64,000 nucleotides of DNA from contig CAMVSV010000001.1 in NCBI GenBank assembly GCA_947170265.1, positions 62,001 to 126,000 of the forward strand, written 5' to 3'. The position numbers and the translations under genes were made by a program. How positions within the stretch are numbered: position 1 is the stretch's first letter; each line of letters opens with the position of its first letter. The notes beneath the pieces are model-generated. The model was given only the letters and a program-made list of their open reading frames with translations, was not told where the DNA came from and ran no database searches. The DNA comes from an uncultured Prevotella sp. GTDB lineage: Bacteria > Bacteroidota > Bacteroidia > Bacteroidales > Bacteroidaceae. This document shows positions 46,648 through 54,622 of this stretch, one piece after another.

Positions 46648-48108
46648 ATGGGTGGCTTTTTTGGCACTATAGCTGTAAAGGATTGCGTAAACGATTTGTT
46701 TTACGGCACTGACTATCAGTCTCATCTCGGCACAAAACGTGCGGGTCTCGTTACATTCGACCCAGAGAAAGGTTTCAACCGTTCCATACACAGTTTGGAG
46801 CGCAACTACTTTCGCTCTCGCTTTGAAGACGAGCTTGACCAGTTTGTAGGAAATCAGGGCGTAGGAGTAATCAGCGACACCGAGCCACAGCCCATCATTG
46901 TGAATTCACACCTTGGACGCTATGCCGTGGTTACCGTAGCAAAGATAAACAACCAGCATGAGATAGCACAAGAGCTGCTTGCCCAGCGCATGCATTTCAG
47001 TGAACAGAGTGCCAACAAAATCAATCAGACGGAGCTTGTGGCATTGCTGATAAACATGGGCAAGACCTTTGTGGAAGGCATAAACAATGTGTACAGGAAG
47101 ATTGAAGGCTCATGCTCAATGCTCATACTGACAGAAGACGGCATCATTGCCGCCCGCGACTTTCTCGGACGCACACCTATCGTCATTGGAAAGAAAGACG
47201 GAGCCTATGCCGTGACCAGCGAGACCACAGCCTTTCCCAACCTCGACTATGAGGTAGTACGCGACCTTGGTCCGGGCGAGATTGTAAGGCTCAGGGCAGA
47301 CAGCGTGGAGGTGATGCAGAAGCCGTTGTCCAAATGCCAGATATGTTCATTTCTGTGGGTTTACTATGGTTTCCCCGCCTCCAACTACGAAGGTATCAAC
47401 ACAGAGGAGGTGCGCGAGCGCAACGGCAAGATGCTCGGTGAGGAAGACAATGTTGAAGCCGACATCGTCTGCGGCATACCCGACTCCGGAGTGGGCATGG
47501 CTCTCGGCTACAGCGACGGCCATAAGATACCCTACAAGAGAGCTGTGCTGAAATACACGCCTACATGGCCCCGTTCCTTCACACCGGGCAATCAGAAACG
47601 CCGCGACCTGGTGGCAAGGATGAAGCTCATACCCAATGCCGCCATACTGAAAGACCAGCGTGTGGTGTTCTGCGACGACTCCATAGTGAGAGGCACACAG
47701 CTGCGCGACAACGTGCGCACCTTCTTTGAGAACGGTGCCAAGGAAGTTCATGTGAGAATTTCCTGTCCCCCATTGGTCTACGGCTGTCCGTTCATAGGCT
47801 TCACCTCGTCGAAGAGCGATATGGAGCTCATCACCCGCCGCATAATAAGCGAGATGGAAGGCGAGAAACCCGAAGAGGCTGGTCACGAGCCGAGAGAGGT
47901 GTTGGAGAAATACACCAAGACCGGCTCTCCCGAATACAAGCGTATGGTTGATGAGATTGGCAAGCGCCTTGGTCTCACATCGGTGAAGTTTGCGAAGCTT
48001 GAGAAGCTCATTGAGAGCATTGGTATGCCTAAAGAACGCATCTGCACTCACTGCTTCGACGGTTCAAGCTATTGCCATGAGCACGACGACGAGCTCTTTG
48101 GAAACTAA
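46648..48108 (+). CDS. Amidophosphoribosyltransferase-like protein lacking N-terminal catalytic Cys
   Basis: MGGFFGTIAVKDCVNDLFYGTDYQSHLGTKRAGL; PRPP motif VVFCDDSIVRGTQ; CGIPDSGVGMALGY; Fe-S type CTHC near C-terminus. Confidence 0.9.
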   Translation: MGGFFGTIAVKDCVNDLFYGTDYQSHLGTKRAGLVTFDPEKGFNRSIHSLERNYFRSRFEDELDQFVGNQGVGVISDTEPQPIIVNSHLGRYAVVTVAKINNQHEIAQELLAQRMHFSEQSANKINQTELVALLINMGKTFVEGINNVYRKIEGSCSMLILTEDGIIAARDFLGRTPIVIGKKDGAYAVTSETTAFPNLDYEVVRDLGPGEIVRLRADSVEVMQKPLSKCQICSFLWVYYGFPASNYEGINTEEVRERNGKMLGEEDNVEADIVCGIPDSGVGMALGYSDGHKIPYKRAVLKYTPTWPRSFTPGNQKRRDLVARMKLIPNAAILKDQRVVFCDDSIVRGTQLRDNVRTFFENGAKEVHVRISCPPLVYGCPFIGFTSSKSDMELITRRIISEMEGEKPEEAGHEPREVLEKYTKTGSPEYKRMVDEIGKRLGLTSVKFAKLEKLIESIGMPKERICTHCFDGSSYCHEHDDELFGN

Positions 48109-48140
48109 ACAACGAAGATTCTTACAGAAACGATATAGAA

Positions 48141-48185
48141 ACAGCAAAAGCCCGACACCAAAGATGGTATCGGGCTTTTGCTGTT
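48141..48185. terminator. Bidirectional terminator
   Basis: ACAGCAAAAGCCCGA...TCGGGCTTTTGCTGT. Confidence 0.75.
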
Positions 48186-48222
48186 ACATGGGGTTTGTGA
48201 CATGCAGTTACCGGCAGGCTTC

Positions 48223-49056
48223 CTACCTGCTCTGCTGAGGACCGAGATAGCACAAAGCTGCGCCTATGGCGGTACAGAACTCAGAGTACTCGGGAATGAT
48301 GAACTTCACGTTGTAGAGTTGCTCCATGATGGGATAGATCTGTTGACATTGAGGCAAGAGCGTGAGGTTTCCTATAAGTACGAAATCCCGAATACCTGTA
48401 TTCAGCGAGCTGAGTACAGCCGCCGAGCCTACGGTCTGAAGCACCATACATATCAATCCCAAGGCAATGTCCTCACGGGGAGAGTCGGCATGGGCTGCGG
48501 CAAAGAGCGATGCCGTGGCATTCATGGGAAGTCCCGACAGAGGCTTGGCAGAAATGTCACCAATGAGCAGGTTGACATGGCTTATGTCTCCCTGTTCTGC
48601 CAGCTGAGAGATTTGCTGCACATCGTCGGTCTTGAGAAGCAGTCGAGATAGTCCGGTGAGAGTGCCACCGCCTATGCCTATACCTCCGAGATGGCTTATG
48701 CCCGTGCCATCACATTTAACAAGCGAAGTACCGGTGCCCATGCTTACCACAATCATGCGCTGCAGGTTGGCAGCAAACCGCGCTCCAAGACCGTTGCAAA
48801 GAAACTCATCTGCATGGTCGGTGGGCAAACCATAGACAGGAGTGTCAAAATAGGCAGCACCCACACCAGTAAGCATTACCTTTTCTACATCACCAAGGGT
48901 GATACCATTGTCAAAAAGATACTTGCCGAAAGCACCATAGAGCGATGCCACGGGATCGGTGGCTTTGATGCGCAGCGGAGAGATGACCTTTCCATCCTTA
49001 ATTCCCACTATCTTGGTCGTACTAATTCCTACATCTATTCCAATAGCTATTCCCAT
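48223..49056 (-). CDS. Type II pantothenate kinase
   Basis: MGIAIGIDVGISTTKIVGI, GVGAAYFD, VSMGTGTSLVKCDG, HLGGIGIGGGTLTGLSRLL. Confidence 0.9.
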   Translation of the reverse strand: MGIAIGIDVGISTTKIVGIKDGKVISPLRIKATDPVASLYGAFGKYLFDNGITLGDVEKVMLTGVGAAYFDTPVYGLPTDHADEFLCNGLGARFAANLQRMIVVSMGTGTSLVKCDGTGISHLGGIGIGGGTLTGLSRLLLKTDDVQQISQLAEQGDISHVNLLIGDISAKPLSGLPMNATASLFAAAHADSPREDIALGLICMVLQTVGSAAVLSSLNTGIRDFVLIGNLTLLPQCQQIYPIMEQLYNVKFIIPEYSEFCTAIGAALCYLGPQQSR

Positions 49057-49275
49057 CGTAAAAAAGTTTTGACAAGGTGAAAGAACGTTTCCTGAGTCAC
49101 ACACTCTGGGAATGCCTTTCCTTGATCATATTGCTAAATCGCTGCAAAGGTAGTGTAAATCAGTTATTTTTGCAAAAAAGACAAAATAAATTTTCATATC
49201 ACACGGAAAACCACTATCTTTGCAGTCCGTTAGTAGATTACATGAAATAAACATAAAAAATAAAGGGAATAAGAA

Positions 49276-49554
49276 ATGACAAAAGCAGACATTGTTAACG
49301 GCATATCAATGGATACTGGTATAGCCAAGAAGGATGTTTCGGTTGTAGTGGAGGCTTTCATGGACGCCATTCGCAACAGCTTGGTAGAGAAGAAAGATAA
49401 TGTTTATCTTCGCGGCTTTGGAAGTTTCATTGTTAAGCACCGCGCCGAAAAGACCGCGCGTAACATCTCGAAGAACACCACCATAATGATAGAAGCTCAC
49501 GATTTCCCCGCTTTCAAGCCTTCAAAGAGCTTCATAGAGAAGATGAAAGGCTGA
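49276..49554 (+). CDS. HU family DNA-binding protein
   Basis: MTKADIVNGISMDTGIAKKDVSVVVEAFMDAIRNSLVEKKDNVYLRGFGSFIVKHRAEKTARNI. Confidence 0.95.
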   Translation: MTKADIVNGISMDTGIAKKDVSVVVEAFMDAIRNSLVEKKDNVYLRGFGSFIVKHRAEKTARNISKNTTIMIEAHDFPAFKPSKSFIEKMKG

Positions 49555-49615
49555 AAGGCACACCGCAGGAAAGAAGGATAAATAACACATAATTAATTAT
49601 AAAAACTGACGAGTT

Positions 49616-49705
49616 ATGCCAAACGGAAAAAAGAAAAAGGGCCACAAAATGGCTACGCACAAGCGTAAGAAAAGACTGAGAAAGAACAGACATAAGAGCA
49701 AGTAA
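49616..49705 (+). CDS. 29-aa highly basic small protein (candidate small ribosomal protein)
   Basis: ATG..TAA reads MPNGKKKKGHKMATHKRKKRLRKNRHKSK; lies between HU and RNase G genes; absent from supplied ORF track. Confidence 0.75.
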   Translation: MPNGKKKKGHKMATHKRKKRLRKNRHKSK

Positions 49706-49863
49706 GCCTGTTCTGAAATACGGAACAAAGAACCATGGGTGCTGGTAAGGAGAAAAAAAACTACGCCATCACCCATTTTTCTATAAAAAACCGTATGGGA
49801 AATGATGTTCGGAATGACTTCCGGACAAAGACACACTTATTACTGACAACAAGAAAGAAAGAA

Positions 49864-51438
49864 ATGACGAGCGAAGTAATCATCGATGCCGGACAAAAGG
49901 AAATATCGATTGCGCTGCTCGAAGACAAACGACTGGTAGAATACCAGAACGAGCCGCGCGAGGCTTCCTTCTCCGTCGGAAACATCTACCTTGCCAAAGT
50001 CAAGAAGCTCATGCCGGGACTCAACGCATGCTTCGTAGATGTTGGATTTGAACGCGACGCCTTTCTACACTATCTTGACTTAGGGAACCAGTTCGACTCC
50101 TATGCCAAGTACCTCAAGCAGGTGCAGAGCGACAGGAAACGACTTTATCCAATAAGCAAAGCTTCACGACTGCCCAACCTGAAGAAAGATGGCAGCATAC
50201 AGAACACACTATCCGTAGGACAGGAAGTGATGGTTCAAATCGTGAAGGAACCCATATCCACCAAGGGACCGCGCCTCACCGGCGAATTGTCGTTTGCAGG
50301 CAGGTATCTGGTGCTCATACCATTTGACGATAAGGTTTCTGTTTCCTCAAAAATCAAAAGCAGCGAAGAGCGGGCACGACTCAAACAACTCATCCAAAGC
50401 ATTACCCCAAAGAACTTTGGAGTCATTGTGAGAACAGTGGCAGAAGGAAAAAGAGTTGCCGAACTCGATGCCGAGATGAAAGTTCTCTTGAAACGATGGA
50501 ACGACACCATCACCAAAGTGCAGAAGACAACACAGCTGCCACAACTCGCATTTGAAGAGACAGGACGCGCCGTGGCGATGATGCGCGACCTCTTCAATCC
50601 TACTTACGAGAACATATACGTCAATGACCAAGAAATATGCGAAGCCGTGCGACACTACGTCTCACAAATAGCCCCTGAAAAGGCGGGCATAGTGAAGCTC
50701 TACAACGGCAAGGTGCCTATCTTCGACAACTTTGACGTAACTAAGCAGCTCAAGTCTGGCTTCGGAAAGACCGTGAACTTCAAGCATGGCGCTTACCTTA
50801 TCATTGAACACACCGAAGCCATGCATGTAGTGGACGTGAACAGCGGCACAAGAACAAAGAAAGAGAACGGGCAAGAGCAAAACGCACTCGAGACAAACCT
50901 CGGCGCTGCCGATGAGTTGGCACGACAACTGCGGTTGCGAGACATGGGAGGTATCATCGTTGTAGATTTCATTGACATGAACCTTGCCGAAGACCGGCAG
51001 CTGCTCTACGAACGCATGTGTGAGAACATGAAAAACGACCGTGCGCGCCACAACATCCTGCCTCTGTCAAAATTCGGACTTATGCAGATAACACGACAGC
51101 GAGTGCGCCCGGCAGTAGACGTTAACGTAGAGGAGACATGCCCAACCTGCTTCGGCACAGGAAAGATAAAGTCGAGCATACTCTTCACCGAACAGCTGGA
51201 AAGGAAAATCGACACCCTGGTCAACAAGATTGGCGTCAAGAAATTTTACCTGCACGTTCACCCGTATGTTGCCGCATACATCAATCAGGGCATGATGAGC
51301 CTGAAATTGAAATGGCAGATGAGATACGGATTTGGCGTGCACATCGTTCCCTCTCAGAAACTGGCGATGTTGCAATATGAGTTTTATGATGCAAGACGGC
51401 AGTTTATAGACATGAAAGAGGAAAACGACAAACACTGA
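49864..51438 (+). CDS. rng: Ribonuclease E/G family protein
   Basis: MTSEVIIDAGQKEISIALLEDKRLVEYQNE..GNIYLAKVKKLMPGLNACFVDVG; GGIIVVDFIDMN; CPTCFGTG; start re-assigned from 49735. Confidence 0.93.
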   Translation: MTSEVIIDAGQKEISIALLEDKRLVEYQNEPREASFSVGNIYLAKVKKLMPGLNACFVDVGFERDAFLHYLDLGNQFDSYAKYLKQVQSDRKRLYPISKASRLPNLKKDGSIQNTLSVGQEVMVQIVKEPISTKGPRLTGELSFAGRYLVLIPFDDKVSVSSKIKSSEERARLKQLIQSITPKNFGVIVRTVAEGKRVAELDAEMKVLLKRWNDTITKVQKTTQLPQLAFEETGRAVAMMRDLFNPTYENIYVNDQEICEAVRHYVSQIAPEKAGIVKLYNGKVPIFDNFDVTKQLKSGFGKTVNFKHGAYLIIEHTEAMHVVDVNSGTRTKKENGQEQNALETNLGAADELARQLRLRDMGGIIVVDFIDMNLAEDRQLLYERMCENMKNDRARHNILPLSKFGLMQITRQRVRPAVDVNVEETCPTCFGTGKIKSSILFTEQLERKIDTLVNKIGVKKFYLHVHPYVAAYINQGMMSLKLKWQMRYGFGVHIVPSQKLAMLQYEFYDARRQFIDMKEENDKH

Positions 51439-51444
51439 AAATAA

Positions 51445-51483
51445 CAAAAAAGGGTTTCGCCACAATGGACGAAACCCTTTTTT
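51445..51483. terminator. Bidirectional terminator
   Basis: AAAAAAGGGTTTCG ccacaatgga CGAAACCCTTTTTT. Confidence 0.8.
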
Positions 51484-51523
51484 GTTTCATGATATACTTA
51501 TCTGTTTTTCAGCATTTGTTCCA

Positions 51524-52027
51524 CTAAACTATCTTATACCTTATGCGAAAGACATGGGTGTCATTGTCCCAGTTTGTGCCCAGCATCACGAAGCTTCCTA
51601 TCTGTGATGTTGACCTCACATGCTTGCCAATGCACGGACACACATCATAGTCGCCTATACGCACCAAGCGTATGGTATTGGAAGCATCATCGGGCAATCG
51701 AGACAAATCCATTCGCGACTCAGGACTGCCTGGAGCAGCATTCATTATCATGCCTTCGAGTTCGGCACGCGACACCGTCTCAAAGGTGACAGGCAGGTCT
51801 TGCCGTATGAGGTCATTCATCTGACGTTCTATCTCCTTCTCCTCCTTTCTGTCTGGCTTATGGTTGAGCGCATAGCTAATCTTGCTCTTTTTGCGTTCAA
51901 TGTGAGCATTGTTTGAACGTTCGCAACCATACAAGCGCTGCATAAGCTGGTTGAGCAGGTGCTCGGCAGTATGTGCCGGTGGGAAAGAGACCTCACGCTC
52001 TTCAAGGATGTCGTAATCGATATTCAT
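51524..52027 (-). CDS. Alanyl-tRNA editing (AlaX-like) / SAD-domain protein
   Basis: HTAEHLLNQ (HxxxH) and CPCIGKHVRST (CxxxH) zinc motifs. Confidence 0.75.
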   Translation of the reverse strand: MNIDYDILEEREVSFPPAHTAEHLLNQLMQRLYGCERSNNAHIERKKSKISYALNHKPDRKEEKEIERQMNDLIRQDLPVTFETVSRAELEGMIMNAAPGSPESRMDLSRLPDDASNTIRLVRIGDYDVCPCIGKHVRSTSQIGSFVMLGTNWDNDTHVFRIRYKIV

Positions 52028-52066
52028 AATGGAAAGTTATTTTGAATGTACGTTCTATGCTTTGTA

Positions 52067-52666
52067 TTAATTGCCGTAACATACGCTATAGACATAACGG
52101 TTGTCGGCACTGGTAATGGTAGTTGTTTCAAGAGAGTTATGCTCAAGTACATGCTTGATGTCATTGGTAATTCCGCTTCCATAACATTTCATGACAGCCT
52201 CTTTCCTTGTCCACAAACGAATGAATTCAATCTCCGGACAGGCAGACTGCTCTATTTCTGAAATCTCAGCATCATTCATGGTATATCTTACAAGCGACTC
52301 TCTGTAGCCACGCATGCCCTCCACGTCAACCCCCACAGGACGGTCGCTCAGCACACACACTACAGCCTCGCGGCAGTGACTGATGTTGAAATGTATGTCA
52401 GGGTGACCGATGATGAATGGTTTGCCATGCTCACCATAGTCAAACAACGGCAGTTCGGTGATTCCGTATTCCTTGCGCAGTCCCTCGCAAAGAAGGATAT
52501 AGGCAAGTGCGCAGAGCTTGCGGTCGCGCTCCGAGCGGAAACGCAGAGCTTGCTCACGCCGTTGTGACGAAAGCTTGGCTAAGGATGCTTCGAAATCGAA
52601 ACTATCAATATCGTCGTTTAAATATACCATCTCATCATTATCTTTGCAATAACCACAGATACTCAT
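52067..52666 (-). CDS. 4'-phosphopantetheinyl transferase superfamily protein
   Basis: FNISHCREAVVCVLSDRPVGVDVEGMRGY; FIRLWTRKEAVMKCYG. Confidence 0.9.
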   Translation of the reverse strand: MSICGYCKDNDEMVYLNDDIDSFDFEASLAKLSSQRREQALRFRSERDRKLCALAYILLCEGLRKEYGITELPLFDYGEHGKPFIIGHPDIHFNISHCREAVVCVLSDRPVGVDVEGMRGYRESLVRYTMNDAEISEIEQSACPEIEFIRLWTRKEAVMKCYGSGITNDIKHVLEHNSLETTTITSADNRYVYSVCYGN

Positions 52667-53892
52667 TAAGGAATGAGTAACGAGCTGTCGCCATAGCTGA
52701 GAAAGCGATAGTCGTTAGCAAGAGCATGGGAGTAGATTGTTTTCCAGTCACCATGAACAAATGCACTGACCAAGAGCAGGAGAGTGCTCTGCGGTTGATG
52801 AAAATTCGTTATTAGCATTTTCACTATCTTGTAGTCATAGCCCGGAGCGATGATAATCTGTGTGCTGGAATGGAGAGATGGAAGCGAGTGGCGTTCCATG
52901 TATGACAGCAATGAGGAGACGGCTTGCTGGGCTGAGAGAGGCTGAGGATTGCTTCCATAGGGCATCCATTGGTCAATATGCAGCTCATCTTCCGTAATAT
53001 CGGGATTTTGGTAGGCTTTGACTCCCATGTAATAGAGACTTTCAAGAGTCCTTACACTGGTTGTTCCCACTGCTATGGCTTGACAGTTGTGCTGAAGAAG
53101 TTTCTCAAGTGTTGACTTCCTGACGCATATATACTCGGTATGCATCTCATGCCCCTCAATCTCTTCGCTCTTTACGGGTTTAAAAGTGCCTGCACCCACA
53201 TGAAGGGTCACTTCCTCGCGTATGATGCCATTGTTGTCGAGTGAGCGCAACACATTGTCGGTGAAATGAAGTCCGGCAGTAGGTGCTGCCACGCTACCTT
53301 TTATCTTAGAATATACGGTCTGATAAGTGGTTTTATCGCTTTCTTGCGTCTTACGATTGAGATATGGTGGTATGGGCAACTCACCTGCCGCATCTATTAT
53401 CTCTGCGAATGAAATGGCGGTATTATCCCATTCAAAATGAATGAGTTCACCCTTAGGGTTTCGTTGACGTGTTGCACTAAGGTTGACGTGTAAGCCATTG
53501 ATGTCAAGAGACTGAACCAGTTGTCCTTCCTTCCATTTCTTGGCGTTGCCCACCAGACAAATCCAAGAACAGGAGCCATGGCTCTGAAACATCTGCTCGT
53601 AATCATGGGGAAGAAAGGGCTCCAGAAGAAACACTTCTATGAGTGCCCCTGTATCTTTTCTGAAATGCATGCGTGCCTGTATCACCTTGGTATTGTTGAA
53701 TACCATCAGAGCACCATGAGGCAGGTAGTCTGGCAGATTGAAAAAGTTATCGTCGGTAATCGTTCCATGACGATAGACAAGCAGCTTGCTCGTGTCGCGC
53801 TGTGGCAAGGGAAACTTTGCTATGCGCTCGTCTGGCAACTGATAGTTGTAGTCTGATATGTGAATGTGGCGAGGATCCATGAGTGATTTCAA
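52666..53892 (-). CDS. queA: S-adenosylmethionine:tRNA ribosyltransferase-isomerase
   Basis: YNYQLPDERIAKFPLPQRDTSKLLVY; VAAPTAGLHFTDNVL; LHVGAGTFKPV; NFHQPQSTLLLLVSAF. Confidence 0.96.
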   Translation of the reverse strand: MKSLMDPRHIHISDYNYQLPDERIAKFPLPQRDTSKLLVYRHGTITDDNFFNLPDYLPHGALMVFNNTKVIQARMHFRKDTGALIEVFLLEPFLPHDYEQMFQSHGSCSWICLVGNAKKWKEGQLVQSLDINGLHVNLSATRQRNPKGELIHFEWDNTAISFAEIIDAAGELPIPPYLNRKTQESDKTTYQTVYSKIKGSVAAPTAGLHFTDNVLRSLDNNGIIREEVTLHVGAGTFKPVKSEEIEGHEMHTEYICVRKSTLEKLLQHNCQAIAVGTTSVRTLESLYYMGVKAYQNPDITEDELHIDQWMPYGSNPQPLSAQQAVSSLLSYMERHSLPSLHSSTQIIIAPGYDYKIVKMLITNFHQPQSTLLLLVSAFVHGDWKTIYSHALANDYRFLSYGDSSLLIP

Positions 53893-53920
53893 AAAATGAG
53901 TAAAAAAGAAACAAATATAT

Positions 53921-54619
53921 TTAGAATGCCGTGATGGCAGCCCTTAGTATGGCATAGATAAATGTAAGAGTGAGAATGTTCAATACAACATCAATGTCTG
54001 GAAGACTATAACCGGTCTTGGTGTATTGAGTGGAGATGTAATGAAGTCGGGGTGTGGTCTTTCTATACAGAAATTGGTAAAAAAGATATGCAATCATGCC
54101 GGAGAAGAATCCACAGAGAAGTCCTGCAAGGATGTCAGAGGGATAGTGCACCCCAAGGTATAGCCGTGTCCAACAATTCAACAGTGACCATCCCAGCATA
54201 AATGTTGTAAATATCCTGTTTCTTACCAGCAACGAGAAAAACACTGCTATGGAGAAAGTATTGGCTGCATGTGAGGAAAAGAAACTATAGCCTGAGGCTC
54301 TGTAGTTGTCAGCAAGGTCAATGACATGAGCAAGTGCAGGCTCGTAAGACGGGCGCAACCGTGCAGCATAGGGCTTTATCAGACCTGCCGAAGCTCCGGT
54401 AGCAAGTGCTATGCACAATGCGCATGCCAATATAACAAACAGTATCTGGCTTGCTTTCCCATTGTTCTTCACAACAAGGAAGAACAATGCCACATAGAAC
54501 AATTTCCATGTGTAGGCAGAAGTGAAAGTGAGCGCCAATGCATCGAGAAACAACGAGTCACTGCCATTGAGTGCCAGAAATATGCTGGTATCGAGTGATG
54601 AAATATTGCTGAAGTCCAT
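53921..54619 (-). CDS. PAP2-family phosphatase
   Basis: KPYAARLRPSYEP; YSFFSSHAANTFSIA; RLYLGVHYPSDILAG. Confidence 0.92.
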   Translation of the reverse strand: MDFSNISSLDTSIFLALNGSDSLFLDALALTFTSAYTWKLFYVALFFLVVKNNGKASQILFVILACALCIALATGASAGLIKPYAARLRPSYEPALAHVIDLADNYRASGYSFFSSHAANTFSIAVFFSLLVRNRIFTTFMLGWSLLNCWTRLYLGVHYPSDILAGLLCGFFSGMIAYLFYQFLYRKTTPRLHYISTQYTKTGYSLPDIDVVLNILTLTFIYAILRAAITAF

Positions 54620-54622
54620 ATA

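Noticed and set aside
47347-48051. 234-aa minus-strand ORF opposite the PurF-like gene
   Set aside because: Shadow ORF; no recognisable domain; the opposite strand has strong motifs
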